Translations under genes and position numbers: made by a program
Part shown: one piece after another, positions 8,667-16,954 of the stretch
Numbering within the stretch: position 1 is the first letter of the stretch
Layout of the letters: the number at the start of each line of letters is the position of its first letter
The notes under the pieces: generated by a model
Told to the model about the DNA's origin: nothing
Databases searched by the model: none
The model's input: only the letters and a program-made list of their open reading frames with translations
Source: Bacteroides mediterraneensis
Lineage (GTDB): Bacteria > Bacteroidota > Bacteroidia > Bacteroidales > Bacteroidaceae
Length of the DNA stretch: 64,000 nt
Direction of reading: 5' to 3'
NCBI RefSeq assembly: GCF_900128455.1
Contig: NZ_LT635783.1
Span: 2,903,957 to 2,967,956 of the forward strand

Positions 8667-8933
8667 TCACAAAGAACAAGAATGACTTCCCGTTAAAGTT
8701 CCTTTAGAGGGGCCTATTTCAGTCCCACATAACCCACACTTGGCATGACATTTATTAACACTTCCTCTACATGACCATGTTGTATTTGTACCGCTCTCTC
8801 CACCAGCCAATGCTTCTACGTTAGCCAGTGCCAAATCTGACATTTCAGGCTTTTGTTGTGATGTATATACACTATAACCGGCCATTAAAGCGAATACTGC
8901 AACGAATGCAGTTCTTATAAAATTCTTTTTCAT
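8667..8933 (-). CDS. NVEALA-family small secreted protein 2
   Basis: This 88-residue protein starts at MKKNFIRTAFVAVFALMAG; an in-frame ATG ten codons upstream adds a polar stretch before the signal segment and is unlikely. The block YSVYTSQQ..EMSDLALANVEALA matches the other two copies almost exactly. Here it is followed by Gly-Gly, so with Leu-12, Val-7 and Leu-4 it resembles a double-glycine leader. The tail (about 44 residues) has five cysteines and is rich in Gly, Ser and Thr. Its partner propeller gene downstream is split by IS21. Confidence 0.85.
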   Translation of the reverse strand: MKKNFIRTAFVAVFALMAGYSVYTSQQKPEMSDLALANVEALAGGESGTNTTWSCRGSVNKCHAKCGLCGTEIGPSKGTLTGSHSCSL

Positions 8934-8997
8934 TTGTAGTTGTAATTTTATGTTAAATCTCAAGTTCTTAACTCTCCGAAAAGCAACAAATCCCCGA

Positions 8998-9029
8998 TTT
9001 GTAGTGCTTCAAAATAATAATTACCTTTG
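8998..9029 (+). promoter_or_regulatory. Bacteroides-type promoter for plus-strand RNA 2
   Basis: TTTG at 8998-9001, a 20-bp spacer, then TACCTTTG at 9022-9029 matches the Bacteroidales -33/-7 promoter well. It points away from the NVEALA gene into the conserved block at 9035-9132, which ends in an intrinsic terminator and contains no gene of normal size. Confidence 0.6.
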
Positions 9030-9034
9030 CATCG

Positions 9035-9132
9035 GTAACACCTCCTTTCTTCAATTGGATGGGTTTAACACTGAGTGGGATATGGATACAAAGGTTTGCT
9101 AGACATTAGGTTTCATATCTCCACTCTTTTTT
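9035..9132 (+). ncRNA. Candidate small RNA 2, antisense to the NVEALA 2 leader region
   Basis: This is the second copy of the plus-strand block at 4006-4121, shorter by about 19 bases. It has a good promoter, the 16S-tail-like stretch AACACCTCCTTTCT (9037-9050), the conserved TTGGATGGGTTTAACA and a terminator hairpin. The predicted length is near 100 nt. It would be fully antisense to any read-through mRNA entering NVEALA gene 2. A 15-codon ORF starts inside (MGLTLSGIWIQRFARH), but copy 1 stops after eight codons, so peptide coding is less likely than RNA function. Confidence 0.5.
9073..9132 (+). terminator. Intrinsic terminator of plus-strand RNA 2
   Basis: GAGTGGGATATG (9073-9084) pairs with CATATCTCCACTC (9114-9126) with one bulge, followed by six T residues. 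Confidence 0.6.
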
Positions 9133-9142
9133 ATCTCTTATT

Positions 9143-9254
9143 TTTGACTGTTCCTCAAAAGCCCAAAGTAAAGGACTTCTCGGGGATATTGTTATATATT
9201 GTTATAGTACGCCAGAAATCACCAGGCTCCTCGGCTTTATATTTCACTGTTAAG
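9143..9254 (-). pseudogene. Decayed C-terminal tail, probably of a DUF1573 protein (remnant 2)
   Basis: The minus strand reads NLTVKYKAEEPGDFWRTITI, then YNNIPEKSFTLGF, then a TGA where remnant 3 has TGG (Trp), then GTVK. It is about 80 per cent identical by eye to remnant 3. A single substitution closes the frame, and nothing upstream keeps it open. Confidence 0.55.
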
Positions 9255-9336
9255 TTTCTGTAGAAGATGAACTGCAACCAGCCAATAAAACAGAAGAAAA
9301 CAGTTCATTTCAGTCGCTACATTTATGTTAGGGATA

Positions 9337-10368
9337 CTATAGGCTAAGAGCATATTTATACAGATATTTATGATTCTCTCCTATGCACCATAACATATTA
9401 TTCCCAATATGTATAGAAATAACGCTGTGATTTAAAACATATCGTTTGACTGGCGTTCCTTCCCAATTATAGACCAGTACGATATTACTGGTATAGGCCG
9501 AACTTTCTTTATCCAACAATGACGAACCTGAATATAATAAATAGACGTATGATGAATCATACGACAATGATAAAAAGCCTACCGCTTCCTCTTTCTTGTG
9601 GGCTATAACAGGTCCTTCCTCAGGAATGGCAAATTGAGGGAAATGATAATATCTATGCGCCGAAGGTGATAGATTGTAGGATTCATCAATATTGTAAAAA
9701 TCTATTAGTCCTTTATATGCGGCAACGAATTTATTTTTATCCGGATGCACCCCTATTAAAGTACCAGCGTACAATGCCGCTTTCTGGTAAGGCTGCAGTG
9801 GCTGAATGTCTTTATTGCTTGGATATTCTTCTTCACAAACATAAGTGCTATCAGCAATGTTGTATATCAGAAAGCGTCCTTGTTCAAACATTCCTGTGCC
9901 TATGATTGAAGTAGAGTCAAGCATTGCTAATGAATAAAAACGATTTATAGATTCATTAATCTGTATAATCTCTTTGTACTCATAACTATTCAGGTCCAAC
10001 TTGAAGATTTTTCCTTTAATTCTATCTGCAAATAGAAATTCACTCATGTTATTGGATACAGGCAAATACTGTATGATTTCGTTAGGTCCGTTACCTATAT
10101 GAGCAGTATTGATCACCTCGTTGGTTTTTTGATTCCATATAGAAAGACGATCTTTTATGCGAATGTTAGAAAAAATAAAACATGAATCAATATAGGAAAC
10201 GGAAAAAGGCAGTAACAGTCCCTTTTCTTCCAGATTTATGGAATCTACCGACATGATTACTGAACTCATTGGGAAATCCGTATCAATATCAGACAAACCT
10301 TTATCTGTACAGTTTGTGAGACAAAGTAAGTACAATAAAATAATAAGTTTGTTATTCAGTTTAAGCAT
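9337..10368 (-). CDS. TolB-like 6-bladed beta-propeller lipoprotein (paralog B)
   Basis: This 343-residue protein has an SPII signal ending at LTNC (Cys20) and the family motif GNGPNE at residues 92-97. Repeating blade patterns end in MLWCIGENHKYLYKYALSL. It is the second of two propeller genes downstream of NVEALA gene 3 (paralog C ends 119 bp upstream). It is probably a periplasm-facing or surface lipoprotein. Why one NVEALA gene should have two propellers is not clear; tandem duplication followed by divergence is the simplest explanation. Confidence 0.8.
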   Translation of the reverse strand: MLKLNNKLIILLYLLCLTNCTDKGLSDIDTDFPMSSVIMSVDSINLEEKGLLLPFSVSYIDSCFIFSNIRIKDRLSIWNQKTNEVINTAHIGNGPNEIIQYLPVSNNMSEFLFADRIKGKIFKLDLNSYEYKEIIQINESINRFYSLAMLDSTSIIGTGMFEQGRFLIYNIADSTYVCEEEYPSNKDIQPLQPYQKAALYAGTLIGVHPDKNKFVAAYKGLIDFYNIDESYNLSPSAHRYYHFPQFAIPEEGPVIAHKKEEAVGFLSLSYDSSYVYLLYSGSSLLDKESSAYTSNIVLVYNWEGTPVKRYVLNHSVISIHIGNNMLWCIGENHKYLYKYALSL

Positions 10369-10487
10369 CGTATTAAAACTTCTTTATAATTGATTATTAC
10401 AGCTTTGCCATTAAAGTATTCATCCTACCGTATTAAAATTTGATATTCTGGAGAGTCACTGATTACATGATTCTCATCTACAGTTAT

Positions 10488-11513
10488 TTATTTTGTCAAA
10501 GAATAATACCCTACCTCATATTCTCCCGTTTCCGGGTTCTTGGCTATGGCATAAATACGCCGTTGTTTACCCGCAACAGCTATTGAGATGTTAAGCCTGT
10601 CTGTTTCAAGGCTCTTGATTTTTTCTCCGTGGGTATTTAAGACCAAGATATGAGAGGCAAGAAAAGTCTCTTCGGGAAATTGCTTTCCTGTACGGCCGGA
10701 AAACAATAAATATACAAACTCGTCATCCAAATCAGCCGAACAAATTCCCATCGGAGTATTTTCAGTTACGGCATCCTCCGTGTGTTCAGTAGGTATATAT
10801 TCCTTGAAGCAGGATTCCCAGGTACCCCCTTCTCTGGCAAACAATTCATAATAATATCCTATCGGGGAATGGTACAGCATCCTATCCCGACGGTCATTTA
10901 TATGCAATACGCCCTGATACAGATAAAACGGAGACATCTTCATGCCTTCTTCTTCGGGATAATTCCCGAAATAAGTGACGGTGTCTTGTGCCAGGCAGAA
11001 ATATTTCCCATACTTGCTGTCGCCCAATCCTATTTTCTGGCTATCATCCACATAATATGCATATTGCATCCCCTCCACTTTTTGAGACTCAGCTTCACTA
11101 TAGAAGAAAGAACGGACGGGACGGAATGTACGGGTCTGCAAAATCGAGTCCAGGTTATAGACCAGCGTCTTTCTGCCCGCAATGTCAACCACCTGAAATT
11201 CCTTCTCATTTATCTTGTCAATAAATTGTCCATATAAGATATCATCGGGTCCTGAACCCTTTTGTCCTCCAGATAACAACGGGGAAGATGCACCGAGGCG
11301 GAACAATGTATACGTATTATTCTCTACAGGGTCATGAACCAAAACCAGTGAATCAAAGACCTCAATAGCGGTTGGCTTAAAGAGGAAATCACTCTTGACC
11401 GGATGAAAACAAACCTGCTCGGCCACGTTGAAACCATACAGGGCCATAGGTGATTCTTTTTGTTTGCATCCACACAAAAAGCATAAAAGAACTAAAAATT
11501 GAAATTTTTTCAT
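10488..11513 (-). CDS. TolB-like 6-bladed beta-propeller lipoprotein (paralog C)
   Basis: I chose MKKFQFLVLLCFLCGC as the start, three codons inside the longest frame, because it places a standard SPII signal at residue 1 (lipobox Cys16). The hallmark GSGPDD is at residues 86-91 and blade-like segments run to the C-terminus (IYAIAKNPETGEYEVGYYSL). It lies about 50 bp downstream of NVEALA gene 3 with a strong hairpin between them. It is more divergent from the cluster members F and G than those are from each other. Confidence 0.8.
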   Translation of the reverse strand: MKKFQFLVLLCFLCGCKQKESPMALYGFNVAEQVCFHPVKSDFLFKPTAIEVFDSLVLVHDPVENNTYTLFRLGASSPLLSGGQKGSGPDDILYGQFIDKINEKEFQVVDIAGRKTLVYNLDSILQTRTFRPVRSFFYSEAESQKVEGMQYAYYVDDSQKIGLGDSKYGKYFCLAQDTVTYFGNYPEEEGMKMSPFYLYQGVLHINDRRDRMLYHSPIGYYYELFAREGGTWESCFKEYIPTEHTEDAVTENTPMGICSADLDDEFVYLLFSGRTGKQFPEETFLASHILVLNTHGEKIKSLETDRLNISIAVAGKQRRIYAIAKNPETGEYEVGYYSLTK

Positions 11514-11532
11514 ATTAATCACATTATTATGG

Positions 11533-11558
11533 AAGTGGTATTTTTTTAAATACCACTT
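11533..11558 (-). terminator. Intercistronic hairpin between NVEALA gene 3 and propeller C
   Basis: AAGTGGTATTT and AAATACCACTT form a perfect 11-bp stem with a four-base loop in the short gap between the two genes. As at 3482-3522, it could reduce read-through into the lipoprotein gene or protect the 3' end of the peptide message. Confidence 0.5.
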
Positions 11559-11565
11559 TGTTTAT

Positions 11566-11823
11566 TTATAGTGTATTGGATTTTACGTATCCACTACCAG
11601 GACGCGCTCCATCGCAATAGCAAAACATCATCATATTATTTTTACAATAATAAAGAGTCATGCCTAGACTCGTACAACGAATTGCCTCTGGAGTAGCCAA
11701 TGCTTCCACATTAGCCATCGCCAAATCTGACATTTCAACTTCCTGCTGTGAAGCATATACACTATAATCAGCAACCAAAGCAAATGAGGATGTAAAAACT
11801 AATTTCAAAATATTCTTTTTCAT
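11566..11823 (-). CDS. NVEALA-family small secreted protein 3
   Basis: This 85-residue protein has an MKKNILKLVFTSSFALVAD signal-like segment, then YSVYASQQ..EMSDLAMANVEALA, and a 42-residue variable tail with four cysteines (RCTSL, YYCKN, FCYCDG) and a Met-rich stretch. The leader block is conserved with the other copies while the tail shows no obvious similarity, so selection seems to hold the leader and to vary the cargo. It is preceded by the best preserved DUF1573-like tail. The plus-strand RNA block seen in the other two intervals is reduced here to its last bases. Confidence 0.85.
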   Translation of the reverse strand: MKKNILKLVFTSSFALVADYSVYASQQEVEMSDLAMANVEALATPEAIRCTSLGMTLYYCKNNMMMFCYCDGARPGSGYVKSNTL

Positions 11824-11880
11824 TTTACTTTAAATTTTGTTTGCAGACACGTAATTCATGTTTCCACTCTTTGTTGTCTC

Positions 11881-12063
11881 TCATTTTTTGACTGTTCCCC
11901 AAAAGTCCAAAGTAAAGGACTTCTCGGGGATATTGCCATATATCGTTATAGTACGCCGGAAATCACCAGACTCCTCGGCTTTATACTTCACATTCAGAAT
12001 TACACTTTCACCGAGCAGTATCTTATCCTATTCGTAATCGCTTGGAAATAACAACTTAAACAT
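11881..12063 (-). pseudogene. Decayed C-terminal tail, probably of a DUF1573 protein (remnant 3)
   Basis: The minus strand reads MFKLLFPSDYE, then a TAG, then in the same frame DKILLGESVILNVKYKAEE, SGDFRRTITIYGNIPEKSF, TLDFWGTVKK and a stop. The pattern (V-x-Y-x-A..G-x-F-x-[RK]-T-I-T-[IV]-Y-x-N) resembles the C-terminal half of DUF1573 periplasmic domains. The in-frame stop and missing N-terminal domains make it a remnant. An equivalent tail precedes each NVEALA gene in the window. Confidence 0.6.
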
Positions 12064-12116
12064 TAATAAACTTAGATTTCCAACAACGAGTCACCACATA
12101 CATCTTCAGAACAGTA

Positions 12117-13172
12117 TTATCGCAAGTACAAGTATTCCAACCGAATCACACTATCCAAAGTGTCATCAACCCGTACCCACGTATGATCATTCTTGTAAAA
12201 CAAAACATAACCTTTCATTTCATCTCCTTCACCTAAATCATTTCTAAGAAATTTCGAAACGGAAACCTTTCCCGTTCTTTTATCGAACAGCACCCATGTG
12301 ATGTCCTTACTCATCATATCAGACCGATGGAATGTATGGTAGGAAAACAGGATAAAACGATCCGAACAGGCAAACTGGTGAACAATCGAACGACCGTCCA
12401 GTTCTTGAGGCGTCAAATCACGCATTCCTTTCACTGAAAGAGGAATTGCCTGTTTTACATCAAAGGTGTACATCGAACGGAGTGTGTCGGCTGTTACAAG
12501 GGACAGTTCATCCCAGTTCCTGTCATAATAGTAAGCAGATGAGCCGTTCCAATTATACATCACGGGAAAATAGTGGAACCTGCAAGCTTCTGTCACATGC
12601 GAAGAAAGACTCTTTTTAAAATGTCCCATATTATCCAGCCAGACACCTTCAGGCTGTTCATGACCTGCATAAACAGGGTAAAAACAAACCAGACTTTCTT
12701 TTTCCAACTTCACCATGTCCAGAAAGAAAGATTCCATAGGAAAGGAGGATATGTAATTGCCTGAATAATCATACTCCTTTAACTTCATGTCTCCTTTATC
12801 AAAGATGCATATATGTTTTCGATAAGGATCCAAACACCACGCACCGATACGCTTTATCTCTTCCGGTCCCTCACCGAACGCATTTAACCGCGCAAATAAC
12901 TGTCCGCTTTTTTCATCAAAGACAAAAATGCCTTCCTGCCCGCTATCCTTGACAAAGAGTTTACCGTCATCAAAAAACAGTCCTGAAACACCGTTGATTG
13001 GCAAGCTGTCACTTAGCTCAAGTGTAACAAATGCTGTAGAATCTACGAAACTTGAATAATTTATTACATGTTCTGTCTTTGATAGGTCAACCTGTATCGG
13101 TCCTGATAAGCTCTTTTCCTGACATGCAGCCAGAATGAAAATGCAACAAAGCAGATAAAAACAATTCTTCAT
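12117..13172 (-). CDS. 6-bladed beta-propeller lipoprotein (paralog D, distinct subfamily)
   Basis: This 351-residue protein has an SPII signal with lipobox LAAC (Cys17). The start VDLSKTEHVINYSSFVDSTA and the early FFDDGKLFVKD strand look like the Bacteroidales 6-bladed beta-propeller family (PF17170 type) rather than the TolB-like type of its neighbours. GEGPEE at residues 100-105 keeps the shared hallmark. It follows paralog E by 71 bp and is the last gene of a four-propeller run. Function is unknown; envelope location is inferred from the lipobox. Confidence 0.8.
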   Translation of the reverse strand: MKNCFYLLCCIFILAACQEKSLSGPIQVDLSKTEHVINYSSFVDSTAFVTLELSDSLPINGVSGLFFDDGKLFVKDSGQEGIFVFDEKSGQLFARLNAFGEGPEEIKRIGAWCLDPYRKHICIFDKGDMKLKEYDYSGNYISSFPMESFFLDMVKLEKESLVCFYPVYAGHEQPEGVWLDNMGHFKKSLSSHVTEACRFHYFPVMYNWNGSSAYYYDRNWDELSLVTADTLRSMYTFDVKQAIPLSVKGMRDLTPQELDGRSIVHQFACSDRFILFSYHTFHRSDMMSKDITWVLFDKRTGKVSVSKFLRNDLGEGDEMKGYVLFYKNDHTWVRVDDTLDSVIRLEYLYLR

Positions 13173-13243
13173 ATTCTCACAATTAAATATTCATTTACCA
13201 AATGAATTCTGACATTCAACTTATAGTATTTTACTTTAAACAA

Positions 13244-14284
13244 TTACTTCTTATCTTCTGTATTTAAATAAAAGAAAAAGACATCGGTTCCACCTTCGGG
13301 ATTTAATGCCGTGTATAAGATTCTATCATGATATTGGTCATATACAAAACCCAATGAGTAATGAGGAAGAATATAAGTCTTCAGATAATTCAAATCCCAA
13401 TCGAAAACCACAATTCTGGAAGAAGCATTATCAATCTTCTCAAAATCTTTTTCTCTTATATTCTGTTCCAATACATATACAGCTTTATCTGAGGAGGTTA
13501 TATCTCTACAGCAGATCATATTATCTCCACTCAGATGATCGCCATCAACTACTGTCGGACTAATTTCTTCATCCCCTAATTGGACTGTCTTCATTAAAGT
13601 GTTATTCGAGTCATAAAGAAATAGCAGATTATAATATCCCATTGCCGAAACAACTCTATTGGATGCAAAGTTTAGAGTTACACGATTCATATTCATAACT
13701 GTGAAATCACCCTGAGGCAACTGTAGGATTTTGGGAAATTCAACCCAATTTATCTTATCCTCATTCGAATCATAAATGAAATACAATCCGCTACCAGAAT
13801 CAATATTCCCTATAAAACAAGAATCACTCTTTAAATGTAAATCAGGTGAACCTATAAGCATAGTCGGCATCTTCATAGCCATTATTGCATCGGGCTTTTT
13901 TTGAAGAATCTTTTTTACATTTATGTCCTTAAAGGCTGCTGCATTAACATCGTAAAGGCTTATAAGACCGCTATTATCGTTCGTTTTCTTTAAAAAAAAT
14001 GGGAACTGGAAATCTTCAGGTCCATGTCCTATGACTCCACAAGCTCCTCTATAGGCAAAATCCGAAGAGTCATACATATAAAGGATACTATCAGTACCTC
14101 TATTTATAAAAACAGATAATGTATCATAAACTCCTATTTTATCAACATTCAATAGCTGCTTTGCTTCAATTCGATGAACCTCAGGATTTATAATATTATC
14201 CTCTATAACTATCTCTTTTTCTCGGTCAGTTCCATTGCATGAACATAAAACTAAAACTATTAAAAGAAAGAAAATATTTTTCAT
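13244..14284 (-). CDS. TolB-like 6-bladed beta-propeller lipoprotein (paralog E)
   Basis: I chose MKNIFFLLIVLVLCSC as the start (two codons inside the longest frame), giving about 346 residues and a lipobox at Cys16. The hallmark GHGPED is at residues 86-91. The sequence is Asp/Asn-rich, with blade strands such as LFLYDSNNTLMKTVQ and RIVVFDWDLNYLKTYIL, the latter matching the 'V-x-[VI]-[YF]-[DN]-W-[DE]-G' strand near the end of the other paralogs. It sits 102 bp after paralog F in the same direction. Confidence 0.8.
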   Translation of the reverse strand: MKNIFFLLIVLVLCSCNGTDREKEIVIEDNIINPEVHRIEAKQLLNVDKIGVYDTLSVFINRGTDSILYMYDSSDFAYRGACGVIGHGPEDFQFPFFLKKTNDNSGLISLYDVNAAAFKDINVKKILQKKPDAIMAMKMPTMLIGSPDLHLKSDSCFIGNIDSGSGLYFIYDSNEDKINWVEFPKILQLPQGDFTVMNMNRVTLNFASNRVVSAMGYYNLLFLYDSNNTLMKTVQLGDEEISPTVVDGDHLSGDNMICCRDITSSDKAVYVLEQNIREKDFEKIDNASSRIVVFDWDLNYLKTYILPHYSLGFVYDQYHDRILYTALNPEGGTDVFFFYLNTEDKK

Positions 14285-14386
14285 ACGCAATTCTGATTAC
14301 TGTTTTAATTCTTCTGTTATCATTCATTCACTACCTATAAACTTATTCTCTTACAGCTAATTATTTTCAGCGGATTTCAAAAAACC

Positions 14387-15454
14387 TTATTCGTTTCCAC
14401 CAGATAAAGCAAACTCCACCAATAGATTCTCTTCTCTGTTGGCTATCGCATAAACCATATCATCAGAATTGGATACACATATTTGCGACAATGGCAAATC
14501 CGTTTCATATTTGCTCACAGGGTTACCATCCCAATCTATCTGATATATCACATTTCCCATAAAGGCTTTTTCCTTATAGTCTTTCAACGTCCTATCCGAA
14601 TACAACAGATAAACATATCTGTCCGTAGCATAAGCACTGATAAATCCCATCTTATTTTCTGCACTCATAGGAGCGGTACGATATTTTTCATTCCCTTCAG
14701 TCCTGTATATAGGATATCCTCCTACCCACTGGTATGTTCTGACTATCGCTTCCGGCTGTACAGAACACAGCATAAAAATAGGAGCAAAATTTATGGCATA
14801 GACAAACTTATCCAAAGAAGGCTTTGAGCGTAACATTCCTTGATAGGCCATTCCTCTTAAACGGTTGTCTATATTCTTTTCTTTATCATCTCTGTAAGGA
14901 TACTCATAAAAATACTTTTCATCGCTTCCCCCTTCGATCAACGCGAACATGCTTTTCTCATAAAATCCCAGCCCCACAAATGTGTTATTAAACTTTGATA
15001 ATAACATATCAATGCTGTTAATCGTATCACTGGTTATTTTAGTATAATACGGCAACCCCTTCTTCACATTTTCCAGATTTATCCGTATCAGACTATGTTT
15101 ATAATAGTCATATACGCAGACACACGAATCGGCCTTATCCTTTTGCAAGGAAGCTACCTGCAGGAAATCCCTACTTCCCTGTCCTCTTTCCCCAAACCGG
15201 TAGATACGTTTATTGTCTGACAGATCGACCATTGTAAACAGACTGTCTCCCAGATCATCATAAAAAATGACAGAAGAGTCAGCATATATCATATAGAAAG
15301 GCCTGCCCATAATAAGCTCTTCCGACAAACAGTCCTTAACAAGCACACTTTTTTTATGAGTGAACAGGGCATCAAAATCTTCCATGCTTTCAGATTTTTG
15401 ACAGCCGACAAAAACAAGCATAAAAAACAAATACAGAAAAACTCGATTTTTCAT
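14387..15454 (-). CDS. TolB-like 6-bladed beta-propeller lipoprotein (paralog F)
   Basis: This 355-residue protein has an SPII signal with lipobox FVGC (Cys18). The hallmark is GQGSRD (91-96), so the usual Pro is replaced by Ser. Late blades contain MGFISAYATDRYVYLLYSDR and NVIYQIDWDGNPVSKYETDL, closely matching paralog G (VYALYSGKNYRDDKD, VYGWDGTLQKRYQSDVPL). F and G are therefore likely recent duplicates. It ends DDMVYAIANREENLLVEFAL, the C-terminal signature also seen in the remnant at 16557-16690. Confidence 0.8.
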   Translation of the reverse strand: MKNRVFLYLFFMLVFVGCQKSESMEDFDALFTHKKSVLVKDCLSEELIMGRPFYMIYADSSVIFYDDLGDSLFTMVDLSDNKRIYRFGERGQGSRDFLQVASLQKDKADSCVCVYDYYKHSLIRINLENVKKGLPYYTKITSDTINSIDMLLSKFNNTFVGLGFYEKSMFALIEGGSDEKYFYEYPYRDDKEKNIDNRLRGMAYQGMLRSKPSLDKFVYAINFAPIFMLCSVQPEAIVRTYQWVGGYPIYRTEGNEKYRTAPMSAENKMGFISAYATDRYVYLLYSDRTLKDYKEKAFMGNVIYQIDWDGNPVSKYETDLPLSQICVSNSDDMVYAIANREENLLVEFALSGGNE

Positions 15455-15504
15455 AAGTACCTTAACAGAATAATTGTAAAAATTGAATCAAGAGATTTAT
15501 CCCT

Positions 15505-16521
15505 TCATAAATTCAAAGGAAACCGAACCAGAACCGGGTCCGGATGATAAGCTATCGCATACAAACTACCGTCATCTTTGGATACCTCGATTACCTTCAA
15601 TGGCACATCCGACTGATAACGTTTCTGTAGCGTACCGTCCCATCCGTAAACTTCTATCGTATAACCGCTGAATGCCGCATCCTTATCATCCCGGTAGTTT
15701 TTTCCGGAATAAAGCGCATATACATACTTCTCAGTGGCACACACATCCAGATAGCCTACAGGAGTGTCCGTTTCTATTGCCGGACTATTATATTTATATT
15801 TTGGAAACGATTCCTGAATCTCTTTGACAAGATTCCAGTGCTCACCGGACTGCTCATAAAAAGTCAGAATCTTGGCTTTGTATATGGCCTGCACAAAACG
15901 GTTACGGTGAGGACTTGCTGCCAGTTTGCCCTGATACACATCACCAAGGACAAATCCGTCTAACTTCCTTTCTTCTTCATCCCGATAAGGATATTCACCA
16001 AAATCACCTACTTTCTTTCCATTGCCGTCCAAAACGGTAAAACGGTTGTGCTTATGCAAGCCGGTTACAATATAGCGGTCGTGCTGCACCGGCAGCATCT
16101 CAAAGCAAATCAAAGAGTCCGCTAAAGAGAACAAAGATCGGAATGAGATTCCCTCATCCCCATGCTGCATCATGAAACATTCCTTCTTGCTCACGTCAAA
16201 CAGAATCAGACGATTGTTCATATCCGGATAAACAGCACCGACAAGCAGAAACTCATCCGGCCCCTGCCCGATTTTGCCATATTCGGACACCTTCCTGTCT
16301 GAAAGATGTACGAAATGAAGGAAACCATCCTGATTCGAGTCTACGATGACCAGCACCGAATCATTCTCCCAGGACATGTCCTTTACTTTACCCAACAACA
16401 GTTGGTCTTCATCAAGCACTACTGAATGATGCAAGTCTATTTCAGACACGTCTTTTCCCTTGTCGGGCTTGCAAGATACCAGACAGGCTAAAAATATTAT
16501 ATGCAAAACATATTTATACAT
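15505..16521 (-). CDS. TolB-like 6-bladed beta-propeller lipoprotein (paralog G)
   Basis: This 338-residue protein has an SPII signal with lipobox LVSC (Cys17) and the hallmark GQGPDE at 85-90. The C-terminus reads GSLYAIAYHPDPVLVRFPL, nearly the same as the remnant just upstream (IYAFSNNPDPVLVKFSLP), so the pair arose by tandem duplication. It is the first intact gene of the G-F-E-D propeller run, about 430 bp downstream of the TPR-HTH regulator. Confidence 0.8.
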   Translation of the reverse strand: MYKYVLHIIFLACLVSCKPDKGKDVSEIDLHHSVVLDEDQLLLGKVKDMSWENDSVLVIVDSNQDGFLHFVHLSDRKVSEYGKIGQGPDEFLLVGAVYPDMNNRLILFDVSKKECFMMQHGDEGISFRSLFSLADSLICFEMLPVQHDRYIVTGLHKHNRFTVLDGNGKKVGDFGEYPYRDEEERKLDGFVLGDVYQGKLAASPHRNRFVQAIYKAKILTFYEQSGEHWNLVKEIQESFPKYKYNSPAIETDTPVGYLDVCATEKYVYALYSGKNYRDDKDAAFSGYTIEVYGWDGTLQKRYQSDVPLKVIEVSKDDGSLYAIAYHPDPVLVRFPLNL

Positions 16522-16556
16522 TAATCAAATCAATTTAAAAATAACGGAATACTCAA

Positions 16557-16690
16557 TCAGGGTAAAGAAAATTTTACAAGAACTGGGTCTGGATTATTTG
16601 AAAATGCATATATCGCCCTGTCATCCTTATCCACACAGAACCGGAATACAGGCAGATTCAAAATATAAAAACTAAAAAAATCTTTTTCAT
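16557..16690 (-). pseudogene. Propeller lipoprotein reduced to its two ends by internal deletion
   Basis: An ATG at 16690 opens MKKIFLVFIF (the start of a lipoprotein signal) and hits a stop. A shifted frame directly after it reads NLPVFRFCVDKDDRAIYAFS, then NNPDPVLVKFSLP and a stop at 16557-16559. That C-terminus matches paralog G (residues ending DPVLVRFPLNL). Roughly 320 codons are missing between the two ends. It shows that the array loses as well as gains copies. Confidence 0.65.
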
Positions 16691-16954
16691 ACGCACTTTC
16701 ATGATTAAATATATCAAAACTATTTTCTGTTTTCTCAAATGTGTCCTGTCATTAAAAAGGATACCTTACAAATAAAATATAGCATCAATCCATAAAACAA
16801 AAACACATCTCAAAAATAGATATTTATATGATTACAAACCGACCCAAAGTATAGATATAAGATAGACAGGCCTCTAAACCAAAAGGCAAAGAACTACTTG
16901 TATATTAAGTATTTACAAAATAATCAGACTCTCATAAATAGACAAATGCATTCA
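16691..16954. other. Intergenic leader upstream of the propeller remnant
   Basis: This AT-rich gap between the TPR-HTH regulator and the four-propeller run has no coding signal. On the minus strand TATTTTTG (16811-16818) resembles a -7 element, but the nearest TTTG is only 16 bp upstream (usual 19-21), so the promoter call is weak. It could drive the G-F-E-D run. Confidence 0.3.

Noticed and set aside
9059..9113. Small peptide gene inside the plus-strand block (15 codons in copy 2)
   Set aside because: Copy 1 stops after eight codons and the sequences diverge after it, so coding is not conserved although the RNA block is.
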